Shown in pieces: positions 35,836 to 43,335 of a stretch of 64,000 bases of DNA. The stretch comes from Blastococcus_B deserti. GTDB taxonomy: Bacteria > Actinomycetota > Actinomycetes > Mycobacteriales > Geodermatophilaceae. The notes below the pieces were generated by a model, which ran no database searches, had not been told where the DNA came from, and worked only from the letters and a program-made list of their open reading frames with translations. Location of the stretch: assembly GCF_042682525.1 (NCBI RefSeq), contig NZ_JBHUHP010000011.1, positions 62,001-126,000 of the forward strand, read 5' to 3'. The position numbers and the translations under genes are program-made. Numbering within the stretch: the first letter of the stretch is position 1; each line of letters opens with the position of its first letter.

Positions 35836-35915
35836 ACCAGCCGACCCTAGTTCGTCCGCAATCCCGGGTTTAGGCGTAACTGCGGTCACACATCATCGTT
35901 CTTGCAGCGTGACGG

Positions 35916-35943
35916 GGCTGCTCCCCAGTAGGGGAGTCCAGCC
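35916..35943 (+). promoter_or_regulatory. Leader hairpin before the secreted protein gene
   Basis: CTCCCC-AGTA-GGGGAG with flanking GGCT/AGCC arms, 32 bases before the start codon. It may be a 5' UTR stabiliser or attenuator. No run of T follows. Confidence 0.4.
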
Positions 35944-35974
35944 TCTCAGCGCCTACGTGGAGGTAGAGCAGACG

Positions 35975-36997
35975 ATGGCAACCGGTCGGATCCGTCGAAC
36001 CGCGCGGCGGGGCATCACCGCCGCCGTCCTCGGCTGGCTGGGCGTGGCCGCCTTCTCGGTCCTGATGGCCCCCAGCGCCGGAGCGGCCCCGTCGAAGGCC
36101 GTGACGATCGAGATCAGGAACGTGACGCCGCCCGCGGCGAGCGTGGAGTCCGGCGGCACCGTGACCTTCGTGAACAAGATCCCGCCGCAGGACAAGGGCG
36201 GCATCTCGATCCCGCTCGTCGGCAGTTTCTCGGCCACGGTGTTCACCGACGTGTCGGTCACCTTCTTCGGCCAGAAGCGGGATCTCCCGCTGGACCAGAG
36301 CGCCTCGTGGGTCTTCACCGCCCCCGCCACCACGGGCACGGTCGCCTACACGTACCGGATCGTGCCGCAGCCCGGCCTGGCCGTCGACGTCGCCAACCAG
36401 GTCGTGAACACGGTGGCGGGATCGCTCCCGCCGCTGCCCGCGCCCGCGCCCTACGTCGTCCAGACCGTGGTGCCGACGGCGCCGGCCCTGCCGAGCGTGA
36501 ACCTGCCGCAGCTGCCGACGGTGCAGGTGCCGCCGCTCGGCGGGGAGGTGCCGCCCCCGAGCCCGCCGGTGAACCCTCTCCCGACGCCCCCCACCGGGGA
36601 CCCCGGCGACGGCGACCAGCAGGAGTTCCAGACCCTGGGCAACGGTTACGCCTACGACACCGGCCTCGGGGCGCCCCGGATGTCGGCGTCCGACGTCGTC
36701 GCGGCGGCGGCGTTCGACCCGTCACGGTTCTTCGTCCCCGGCCGGAGCACCGGTGGGCCCGACCGCGGTGGCTCCGGTGGTCTGGCGGGCACCTACGACG
36801 GTGCCTCGGTCCCGGTGTTCGGCCAGCTCGCCGGCCTGGACGGTGCCACGCTCGACGAGGACGCCGTCACGGAGGCCGCCTCGGAATCTGCGCCGGCGCA
36901 GAGCCTGCCCGCCGCCGCACTGGCCGCCGTGGTCGCCCTGGTCACGGTGACCGCGGCGTTGGTCCGCACCCAGCAGGCCGCGCGCGCGTCCCGCTGA
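35975..36997 (+). CDS. Secreted, membrane-anchored protein with cupredoxin-like domain
   Basis: The product has 340 residues. A signal peptide (about 1-37, ending SAGAA) precedes a beta-rich domain of about 100 residues (SVESGGTVTFVNKIPP, WVFTAPATTGTVAYTYRI) that resembles cupredoxin or plastocyanin-like folds. I see no clear Cys-His-Met copper set. A proline-rich linker and a C-terminal transmembrane helix (about 312-332) with basic RASR follow, so it is tethered outside the cell. GGAGG lies about 12 bases before the ATG. The function is unknown. Confidence 0.7.
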   Translation: MATGRIRRTARRGITAAVLGWLGVAAFSVLMAPSAGAAPSKAVTIEIRNVTPPAASVESGGTVTFVNKIPPQDKGGISIPLVGSFSATVFTDVSVTFFGQKRDLPLDQSASWVFTAPATTGTVAYTYRIVPQPGLAVDVANQVVNTVAGSLPPLPAPAPYVVQTVVPTAPALPSVNLPQLPTVQVPPLGGEVPPPSPPVNPLPTPPTGDPGDGDQQEFQTLGNGYAYDTGLGAPRMSASDVVAAAAFDPSRFFVPGRSTGGPDRGGSGGLAGTYDGASVPVFGQLAGLDGATLDEDAVTEAASESAPAQSLPAAALAAVVALVTVTAALVRTQQAARASR

Positions 36998-37207
36998 TCC
37001 CGGTTGCGTCCCCGGTCCTCCACGCGGGGCGGCGAGGACGGGGCCGTCCGGCTGTGGACCGTGCGGGGCGGTCGTCCCGACGTCGCTGGTAGCCTGGTGC
37101 CGCGCGTTCTGCCCGTCCCGTGCGACGGCCGGGGCGCGCGACGCGTGTACGACCCTCCTGCTGCAGATCGACTGCGGCCGCCAAGACCAGAGGAGGTGGG
37201 GTTCTCC

Positions 37208-37495
37208 GTGCGTCACTACGAACTGATGGTCATCCTCGACCCCGATCTCGAGGAGCGCACGATCGCGCCCTCGCTCGACCGGTTCCTGACCGTCGTCACC
37301 AAGGCCGGTGGCACCGTCAAGACCGAGATCTGGGGCCGTCGTCGGCTGGCCTACGAGATCAAGAAGCAGGTCGAGGGCATCTACGCCGTCATCGACATCC
37401 AGGCCGAGCCGGCCGCCGTCGCCGAGCTGGACCGCCAGCTCAACCTGAACGAGTCGGTGCTCCGCACGAAGCTGATGCGGCCCGAGGTCCACTGA
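37208..37495 (+). CDS. rpsF: 30S ribosomal protein S6
   Basis: A 95-residue small-subunit protein that pairs with S18 on the platform. It begins with GTG (RHYELMVILDPDLEER) after GAGGAGGTGGGG and contains the conserved GRRRLAYEIKKQVEGIYAVI stretch. It is first in the rpsF-ssb-rpsR-rplI operon. TAGCCT near 37090 is a possible -10, giving a leader of about 110 bases that could carry the S6:S18 autoregulatory structure known in other bacteria. Confidence 0.96.
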   Translation: MRHYELMVILDPDLEERTIAPSLDRFLTVVTKAGGTVKTEIWGRRRLAYEIKKQVEGIYAVIDIQAEPAAVAELDRQLNLNESVLRTKLMRPEVH

Positions 37496-37497
37496 TC

Positions 37498-37980
37498 ATG
37501 GCCGGCGAGACCGTCATCACCGTCATCGGCAACCTCACCGCCGATCCGGAGCTGCGCTTCACGCCGTCGGGCGCTGCCGTCGCGAACTTCACCGTCGCGT
37601 CGACCCCCCGCACCTTCGACCGGCAGTCGCAGGAGTGGAAGGACGGCGAGGCGCTGTTCCTCCGCTGCAACGTCTGGCGGCAGGCGGCCGAGAACGTGGC
37701 CGAGTCCTTGACCCGCGGTTCGCGGGTCATCGTCAGCGGCCGGCTGAAGCAGCGCTCCTTCGACACGAAGGAAGGCGAGAAGCGCACCGTCATCGAGCTG
37801 GAGGTCGACGAGATCGGCCCGTCGCTGCGCTACGCCACCGCGAAGGTCACCCGTGCCTCGCGCGGCGAGGGTGGCGGCGGCTTCGGTGGCGGAGGCGGCG
37901 GTGGCTTCTCCGGCGGTGGCGGCGGTGCGAGCGACCCCTGGTCGACGCCCGCCGGACCGTCCGACGAACCGCCCTTCTGA
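37498..37980 (+). CDS. ssb: Single-stranded DNA-binding protein
   Basis: Binds single-stranded DNA in replication and recombination. The product has 160 residues. The OB-fold (about 1-110) has VITVIGNLTADPELRFTPSG and FLRCNVWRQAAENVAESL. A glycine-rich tail and the acidic C-terminal tip SDEPPF, which recruits partner proteins, follow. It is two bases after rpsF in the typical operon. Confidence 0.97.
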   Translation: MAGETVITVIGNLTADPELRFTPSGAAVANFTVASTPRTFDRQSQEWKDGEALFLRCNVWRQAAENVAESLTRGSRVIVSGRLKQRSFDTKEGEKRTVIELEVDEIGPSLRYATAKVTRASRGEGGGGFGGGGGGGFSGGGGGASDPWSTPAGPSDEPPF

Positions 37981-38037
37981 AAAGGACCCCGTCCTTCTCA
38001 CCCCTCGCACGCTCGGGGCGAGCCTCCGGGCGGGGCC
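37981..38037 (+). repeat. Interspersed hairpin repeat, variant copy 6 (ssb-rpsR gap)
   Basis: Directly after the ssb stop: AAAGGACCCCGTCC, then CACCCCTCGCACGCTCGGGG and GAGCCTCCGGGCGGGG. It is a divergent member of the post-stop repeat family lying inside an operon, so it cannot be a complete terminator unless rpsR has its own promoter. Confidence 0.55.
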
Positions 38038-38068
38038 ACACACTTCGTACTGATCTCTGGAGAACCCA

Positions 38069-38305
38069 GTGCCCAAGCCCCCCATCCGCAAGGTCAAGAA
38101 GAAGGTCTGCCAGTTCTGCAAGGACAAGGCGACCTACATCGACTACAAGGACACGACCCTGCTGCGGAAGTTCATCTCCGACCGCGGCAAGATCCGTGCT
38201 CGCCGCGTCAGCGGCAACTGCAGCCAGCACCAGCGTGACGTCGCCGTGGCCGTGAAGAACAGCCGCGAGATGGCACTGCTGCCCTACACCTCGACGGCGC
38301 GCTGA
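38069..38305 (+). CDS. rpsR: 30S ribosomal protein S18
   Basis: A 78-residue small-subunit protein with the family core KVCQFCKDKATYIDYKDTTL, GKIRARRVSGNCSQHQRDVA and ALLPYTS. It retains the CxxC and downstream Cys-His (CSQH) of the zinc-binding (C+) form, which suggests S18 paralogues without the Cys set may exist elsewhere for zinc starvation (family knowledge). It is followed by rplI after two bases. Confidence 0.96.
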   Translation: MPKPPIRKVKKKVCQFCKDKATYIDYKDTTLLRKFISDRGKIRARRVSGNCSQHQRDVAVAVKNSREMALLPYTSTAR

Positions 38306-38307
38306 TC

Positions 38308-38763
38308 ATGAGCACGATGAAGCTGATCCTGACCCAGGAGGTCACCGGCCTCGGCTCCTCCGGCGACACGGTGGAGGTCAAGGGCGGCTACGGCCGCAAC
38401 TACCTGCTGCCCCGCGGGCTGGCCATCCAGGCCACCCGTGGCGCCGAGAAGCAGGTGGAGTCGCTCCGGCGGGCGCGTGCCGCCCGCGACGTGCGCTCGC
38501 ACGAGGAGGCACAGGCCCTGGCCGGGCAGCTGTCCGGTCTGACCGTCCGGGTTCCGGCGCGCGCCGGTGAGGGTGGCCGCCTGTTCGGTCGCGTCACCAC
38601 CGCCGACGTCGCCGCCGCGGTGACCGCGGCTGGTGGCCCGGAGCTCGACCGCCGCCGCATCGAGCTGCCCAGCAGCATCAAGACCACGGGCGAGCACACC
38701 GTGACCGTGCGGGTGCACCCGGAGGTCGTCAGCCGGCTGACGATCGAGGTCGTGCCCAGCTGA
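38308..38763 (+). CDS. rplI: 50S ribosomal protein L9
   Basis: A 151-residue large-subunit protein. The N-terminal domain is MKLILTQEVTGLGSSGDTVEV and KGGYGRNYLLPRGLA, joined by a long connecting helix to a C-terminal domain (HTVTVRVHPEVVSRLTIEV). It starts two bases after rpsR. A hairpin repeat follows the stop, then a separate terminator-like hairpin before ridA. Confidence 0.96.
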   Translation: MSTMKLILTQEVTGLGSSGDTVEVKGGYGRNYLLPRGLAIQATRGAEKQVESLRRARAARDVRSHEEAQALAGQLSGLTVRVPARAGEGGRLFGRVTTADVAAAVTAAGGPELDRRRIELPSSIKTTGEHTVTVRVHPEVVSRLTIEVVPS

Positions 38764-38820
38764 AGAAGGACCCCCTGCCCCCACCGCTCGCAGGCTCGCG
38801 GCGGGACCCTGCAGGGGGCC
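38764..38820 (+). repeat. Interspersed post-stop hairpin repeat, copy 7 (after rplI)
   Basis: Starts immediately after the stop. GGACCCCCTGCCCCCACC, then CTCGCAGGCTCGCGGCGGG and CCCTGCAGGGGGCC. The outer CCCCCTGC/GCAGGGGG stem is perfect, making this the best-preserved copy. Confidence 0.8.
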
Positions 38821-38828
38821 GAGCCCGC

Positions 38829-38860
38829 GAGGGGCGTCGGACTCCGGTCCGGCGCCCCTC
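38829..38860. terminator. Terminator between rplI and ridA
   Basis: An 8-base stem GAGGGGCG/CGCCCCTC with a 16-base loop between convergent genes. Confidence 0.6.
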
Positions 38861-38878
38861 CGGCGTCTCACCGGACCG

Positions 38879-39280
38879 TCAGGCGACCGCCGTCGCCTCG
38901 AGTTCGACCATCAACTCCGGGAAGGCGAGCCGGCTGATGCCCAGGAGCGTGCTCGCCGGCATGACGCCTGCCCGGTCGAACCGCTCCACCATGGAGCCGG
39001 AGGCGGCGAAGAACCCGTCGACGTCGGTCGTGTAGATGTTCATCTGCACCACGTTGCTCAGCGTCATGCCGGCACCCGCGAGGACGGCCTCGACGTTGTC
39101 GAGCGACATCGCCACCTGGGCGGCCATGTCGCCGGGGTGTTGCGGCGTGCCCTCGGCCGACATCGCCGTCTGACCTGAGCACACCAGGACCCGGGTGGCC
39201 CCCTCGACCAACTCGGCCTGGTTGAAACCCATGGCGACCGACCACTGCCACGGGTTGATCCGGATTCGGCTCAGTGTCAT
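38879..39280 (-). CDS. RidA/YjgF family enamine-imine deaminase
   Basis: A 133-residue RidA-superfamily protein. Motifs include EGATRVLVCSGQTAMSAEG, HPGDMAAQVAMSLDNVEAVL, VVQMNIYTTDVDGFFAA and PELMVELEATAVA. The typical substrate-binding Arg near the C-terminus (C/V-P-x-A-R) is replaced (MPASTLLGISRL), so it may not be a true RidA. GAGGAG precedes the ATG. It converges on rplI and is divergent from dnaB. Canonical members hydrolyse reactive imines made by PLP enzymes. Confidence 0.85.
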   Translation of the reverse strand: MTLSRIRINPWQWSVAMGFNQAELVEGATRVLVCSGQTAMSAEGTPQHPGDMAAQVAMSLDNVEAVLAGAGMTLSNVVQMNIYTTDVDGFFAASGSMVERFDRAGVMPASTLLGISRLAFPELMVELEATAVA

Positions 39281-39799
39281 GGCTGCTCCTCTCTCGACCG
39301 CCGCGCCCGCGCGCGGAGGGGGCCACCGATGCTGGCCCCCTCCGGGGGGTCGTGGGGCGCTTCCGCGCGTCCCCGGCGGGAAGGGTCCTGCTGGTCGACC
39401 GGGTGCCCGGGCTGCCCGGCGTGCGCCTGGGACAGGTGGTGCGCGGCGCGGAAAATAGTTGGTGACTTTCTCCCGTCCACAGGGGGTGGGCACTCTCCGC
39501 GCAGGTGGCGAGCGGGAATCGAGGCGGTGGGGCGTGTGCGTCCCCCGCCGTCTCCACATGTCGACAGGCGTGAATCCACCGACTTGTCCACAAGTTGTGC
39601 AGATCGACGTGCACATCGGTGTTGGACTCGGCCCCCGTCGTCTTCCTAACGTCCTCCTCAGCTGCCGCCGGGCATGAATCTGTCGGTGCCCGGCGGTAGC
39701 AATGACTCGAACGCACGTTCGGTCCGGCGGCGCCCGCCGAACTCCGGCTTCCCCACGGAGTGGTGGTGCGGGCGCGCCTGCGCGAGATGGAGGAACACC
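39281..39799. promoter_or_regulatory. ridA-dnaB intergenic region with DnaA boxes
   Basis: 519 bases with no supported gene. It holds TTGTCCACA (39584-39592), a perfect actinobacterial DnaA box embedded in the palindrome ACTTGTCCACAAGT, plus GTCTCCACA (39550-39558), CCGTCCACA (39473-39481) and GAATCCACC (near 39572). A short AT-rich stretch (GGAAAATAGTTGG, near 39451) lies next to them. A hairpin GGAGGGGGCC/GGCCCCCTCC sits at 39315-39343 near the ridA start. DnaA may regulate dnaB here or be titrated. Confidence 0.6.
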
Positions 39800-41170
39800 G
39801 TGGCGGTGGCCGACGAAGTCAGCCGGCCTTCAGCGACGGCGCCGGCGTACGACCGGCAGCCGCCGCAGGACATCCCCGCCGAGCAGTCCGTGCTCGGCGG
39901 CATGCTGCTCAGCAAGGACGCGATCGCCGACGTCGTCGAGTCGCTCACCGGGGCCGACTTCTACCGGCCCGCGCACCAGATCATCTTCGACTGCATCCTC
40001 GACCTCTACGGCCGCGGCGAGCCCGCGGATGCCATCACCGTGGCCGCCGAGCTCAACCGCACCGATCAGCTGTCGAAGATGGGCGGCGCGGTCTACCTGC
40101 ACACCCTCATCGCCTCCACGCCGACGGCGGCCAACGCGGGCTATTACGCGGCCATCGTGGCCGAGCAGGCCGTGCTCCGGCGCCTGGTCGAGGCCGGCAC
40201 CCGCGTGGTGCAGCTCGGCTACGGCGCGGCCGGGGGCAAGGGGGACGTCGACGACATCGTCGACCGTGCCCAGCAGGAGATCTACGACGTCACCGAGAAG
40301 CGGATGAGCGAGGACTACTCGCGTCTCGAGGACATCCTCCAGCCGACGATGGACGAGTTGGACGCGATCGCCTCCCGTGGCGGTGTCAGCCGGGGCGTCC
40401 CCACCGGCATCCGCGACCTCGACGAGCTCACCAACGGGCTGCAGGCCGGCCAGATGGTCGTCATCGCGGCGAGACCTGGCGTGGGCAAGTCGACGCTCGG
40501 ATTGGACATCGCGCGATCTGCGTCGGTGAAGCACCACCTGCCGGCCGCGATCTTCTCGCTGGAGATGAGCAAGCACGAGATCACCATGCGTCTGCTGTCG
40601 GCGGAGGCGAAGGTGCCGCTGCACCACATGCGCGCCGGCACGCTGAGCGACGAGGACTGGTCGAAGCTGGCCCGCCGCATGGGCGAGATCGCCGACGCGC
40701 CGCTCTACATCGACGACTCACCGAACATGACGATGATGGAGATCCGGGCCAAGGCGCGGCGGCTCAAGCAGCGCAACGACCTCAAGCTCGTGGTGATCGA
40801 CTACCTCCAGCTGATGGCGTCGGGCAAGCGGGTCGAGAGCCGTCAGCAGGAGGTCTCGGAGTTCTCCCGCGCGCTCAAGCTGCTGGCCAAGGAACTAGAA
40901 GTGCCGGTAATTGCCATGAGTCAGCTGAATCGGGGTTCAGAACAACGGCAGGACAAAAAGCCAATGCTTTCCGACCTTCGCGAATCTGGTTCGATCGAAC
41001 AAGATGCGGATATGGTCATGATGATCCATAGAGAGGATATGTACGAAAAGGAATCCCCGCGGGCCGGCGAGGCCGACATCATGCTGGTCAAGCACCGTAA
41101 CGGCCCCACCGCGAACGTCACCGTTGCTTTCCAGGGCCACTACAGCCGCTTCGTGGACATGGCCAACTGA
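39800..41170 (+). CDS. dnaB: Replicative DNA helicase DnaB
   Basis: Hexameric 5'-3' helicase at the replication fork. The product has 456 residues. The N-terminal helical domain begins PPQDIPAEQSVLGGMLLSK. The RecA-like core has Walker A ARPGVGKSTL (about 227) and Walker B LVVIDYLQLM, followed by SQLNRGSEQR and LRESGSIEQDADMVMM. GTG 39800 is chosen because GGAGGA lies six bases upstream; the frame is open further upstream without conserved residues. No intein is present. A block of about 170 bases around codon 398 is unusually AT-rich (see finding). A terminator hairpin follows. Confidence 0.96.
   Translation: MAVADEVSRPSATAPAYDRQPPQDIPAEQSVLGGMLLSKDAIADVVESLTGADFYRPAHQIIFDCILDLYGRGEPADAITVAAELNRTDQLSKMGGAVYLHTLIASTPTAANAGYYAAIVAEQAVLRRLVEAGTRVVQLGYGAAGGKGDVDDIVDRAQQEIYDVTEKRMSEDYSRLEDILQPTMDELDAIASRGGVSRGVPTGIRDLDELTNGLQAGQMVVIAARPGVGKSTLGLDIARSASVKHHLPAAIFSLEMSKHEITMRLLSAEAKVPLHHMRAGTLSDEDWSKLARRMGEIADAPLYIDDSPNMTMMEIRAKARRLKQRNDLKLVVIDYLQLMASGKRVESRQQEVSEFSRALKLLAKELEVPVIAMSQLNRGSEQRQDKKPMLSDLRESGSIEQDADMVMMIHREDMYEKESPRAGEADIMLVKHRNGPTANVTVAFQGHYSRFVDMAN
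40891..41060. other. Low-GC patch inside dnaB
   Basis: Hand count gives 83 G or C in 170 bases (49%) in a gene that is otherwise about 70% GC. It uses codons rare in this window (CTA, GTA, ATT, AGT, TCA, AGA, GAA, CAA). The junction Gly397-Ser398 (bases 40990/40991), the Synechocystis DnaB intein site (RESG/SIEQD), lies near its centre. The encoded protein sequence is normal. Confidence 0.85.
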
Positions 41171-41190
41171 GACTCGGCGGGTCGCCATGT

Positions 41191-41228
41191 CCGGGCATGC
41201 CGTGGCCGCCGAGGCGCGGCATGCCCGG
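41191..41228 (+). terminator. Terminator after dnaB
   Basis: A 12-base stem CCGGGCATGCCG / CGGCATGCCCGG with a 14-base loop, 20 bases after the stop. Confidence 0.75.
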
Positions 41229-41256
41229 TCTCACGGGAAACGCTGCTCGCTGGAGC

Positions 41257-41934
41257 TCAGGCGTCCCACACCCAGGTCGGCGGGGGCAGCGCGGGGAAGA
41301 CCTGCTGCTGAAAACCCATGAGCTCCCCGAAGGTCCGCTCCTTGGCGTCGGCGATCCTCCGGAGGGGGGCCTCCGGGTGCACGAACACCTCGGCTATCCC
41401 GCGCAACGCCTCGTCGTCCGTGGCCTCGTCGGACAGCAGGGGCCGGGCTATCAACGGGAGCCGCTCGCCGATCGCGGCGTCCGTGCCCCGGAGCTCCTCC
41501 TCGAGGAGGACATCGACGCCATCGGTGCGAGGGTCGTAATCGGGCAGGTAGTCACGGGAACCCAAGATCGACCGGGTTAGCCGGAGTTCGTGGATCAGGC
41601 CCCGGATCTGTGGATCCGGCTCCTGGGTCTCCAGGATGCTCAGGGCGCCCTCCGCAGCGCGGATCCGCGGCAAGACCACGTCCTCGTGTGCCAGCGCGAC
41701 TATCTCCTCGGCCCACTGCTGACGCCGGTCGGCGCCCCACAGGCCGGGGTTGAGGTAGGCCAGCGGCAGGAAGAGCCGATGGACCTCCCGGTCGATCTGC
41801 CGGAGCCCCGACACGAGGACCCCCGGGTTGCCTACGATGTTGGCGAATCGCTGTTGGTCCTTCGTGCGGGCGCTCTTGACGGCCGAGTCGAGCCAGCCGA
41901 CGACAGTGGTAATTACGCTCCACGGCTCCGGCAT
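41257..41934 (-). CDS. Hypothetical protein
   Basis: A 225-residue, mostly alpha-helical acidic protein with no family I recognise. Sequence hints include WLDSAVKSARTKDQQRFANI, LFLPLAYLNPGLWG and VVLPRIRAAEGALSILET. There is no signal peptide or membrane helix. The ATG at 41934 is preferred; GTG 41985 would add 17 residues. It sits alone between dnaB and the desaturase operon, and its base composition is lower in GC than the neighbours (for example AATTACG and TCGTAATCG stretches), which suggests recent acquisition. Confidence 0.6.
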   Translation of the reverse strand: MPEPWSVITTVVGWLDSAVKSARTKDQQRFANIVGNPGVLVSGLRQIDREVHRLFLPLAYLNPGLWGADRRQQWAEEIVALAHEDVVLPRIRAAEGALSILETQEPDPQIRGLIHELRLTRSILGSRDYLPDYDPRTDGVDVLLEEELRGTDAAIGERLPLIARPLLSDEATDDEALRGIAEVFVHPEAPLRRIADAKERTFGELMGFQQQVFPALPPPTWVWDA

Positions 41935-42042
41935 CAGCGCCTCGCAGTGCGGCTGGCGATCCACCCGTAATCGCTGCGGCGACACCTGCTCGCATTCTGC
42001 TCAGCGTCTGCCAGGCGCGGTACCGGATCCCATGCAAAGCCG

Positions 42043-42079
42043 CCGAGGCCGGATGCGCGCGGTGCGCACCCGGCCTCGG
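42043..42079 (-). terminator. Terminator after the desaturase gene
   Basis: CCGAGGCCGG / CCGGCCTCGG stem with inner GCGC pairing, 29 bases beyond the stop. Confidence 0.7.
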
Positions 42080-42107
42080 GTCGAGATCGCAGCGGGTGGG
42101 CCTCAGT

Positions 42108-43304
42108 TCAGGTGGCGGCCTTCGACAGCTCGCGGCGCACCTTCTTGCCGCCGAAGGTCATGCGGGCGAGCTTGGCCAGCTGTGCGGGGGCGTTCTTCGG
42201 CGTGGTCTCGGCGAGCCAGCCGTTGGGCAGCGACAGCCGGATGACCTTGTGCCAGGCGCTCGCGACCTGCTTGTACAGCGGCGCGGTGTGGTAGGTCAGC
42301 CCGTAGCGGTCGAAGATGTCCTTCACCTTCGGGGCGATCTCGGCGTACCGGTTGCTCGGCAGGTCGGGGAACAGGTGGTGCTCGACCTGGTGGCTCAGGT
42401 TGCCGGTCATGATGTGCATCGCCTTCGACCCCGAGATGTTCGCCGAGCCCAGCATCTGCCGCAGGTACCACTCGCCTCGGGTCTCGCCGTCGATCGACTT
42501 CTTCTCGAAGGTCTCGACGCCCTCGGGGAAGTGGCCGCACATGATCACCGAGTGCGACCAGAGGTTGCGCACCACGTTGGCGGTGAAGTTCGCGGCCAGC
42601 GTCGGCAGGAACGAGGGACCCGAGAGGATCGGGTGGGCCAGGTAGTCCTTGGCCGCCTGGTTGCGGATCTTCTTCAGCACCTGCTTGGCGGCGGCCCGGA
42701 ACTTCGGGTCGTTGCGGCGCTTCTTGGTGGCCAGGTTCTTGCCCAGCTCCAGGTCGTAGGCGGCGATCCCGTACTCGAAGAAGCAGGCGTTGATGAAGTT
42801 CCACAGCGGCTGCGCCAGGTACAGCGGGTGCCACTTCTGGTCCTCGTCGACGCGCATGATGCCGTAGCCGAGGTCGTTGTCCTTGCCGATCACGTTCGTG
42901 TACGTGTGGTGCAGCTCGTTGTGCGAGTGCTTCCACTGCTCGGCCGGGCTGGCCATGTCCCACTCCCACGTCGTGGAGTGGATCTTCGGGTCGCGCATCC
43001 AGTCCCACTGCCCGTGCAGGATGTTGTGCCCGATCTCCATGTTCTCGAGGATCTTGGCGACCGACAGGCCGACGGTCCCGACGAACCAGGCCGGCGGGAA
43101 CATCGAGGCGAGGAGGACGGCGCGGCTGCCCAGCTCGAGCTTGCGCTGGACGTCGATGACCGTGCGGATGTACGTCGCGTCGGCCTCGCCGAGGCTGTCC
43201 CGCACCTCCTGGCGGATGGTGTCGAGCTCCTTGCCGATGATCTCGATGTCCTCGGCGGACAGGTGCGCGATCGGGTTCTCGGGCTTCTTCTGCAGAACGG
43301 TCAC
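42108..43304 (-). CDS. Membrane fatty-acyl desaturase (DesA3-like)
   Basis: Diiron enzyme that puts double bonds into fatty acyl chains in the membrane, 398 residues. The three histidine boxes are GHNILHGQWDW, KHSHNELHHTY and HQVEHHLFPDLP. Hydrophobic segments flank them. The GTG start follows GAGGAG. It is immediately downstream of its likely electron donor, the ferredoxin reductase, with a 31-base gap. The pair mirrors Rv3229c-Rv3230c (stearoyl-CoA delta-9 desaturase). The exact position of the double bond cannot be told from sequence. Confidence 0.9.
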   Translation of the reverse strand: MTVLQKKPENPIAHLSAEDIEIIGKELDTIRQEVRDSLGEADATYIRTVIDVQRKLELGSRAVLLASMFPPAWFVGTVGLSVAKILENMEIGHNILHGQWDWMRDPKIHSTTWEWDMASPAEQWKHSHNELHHTYTNVIGKDNDLGYGIMRVDEDQKWHPLYLAQPLWNFINACFFEYGIAAYDLELGKNLATKKRRNDPKFRAAAKQVLKKIRNQAAKDYLAHPILSGPSFLPTLAANFTANVVRNLWSHSVIMCGHFPEGVETFEKKSIDGETRGEWYLRQMLGSANISGSKAMHIMTGNLSHQVEHHLFPDLPSNRYAEIAPKVKDIFDRYGLTYHTAPLYKQVASAWHKVIRLSLPNGWLAETTPKNAPAQLAKLARMTFGGKKVRRELSKAAT

Positions 43305-43335
43305 GGGTCCGGCTCCTCTTCTGGGGTCGGTCGGG

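Noticed and set aside
37004..37207. A longer rpsF starting upstream
   Set aside because: RHYELMVILD is the conserved start, preceded by a strong GAGGAGGTGGGG; the extra residues are not conserved.
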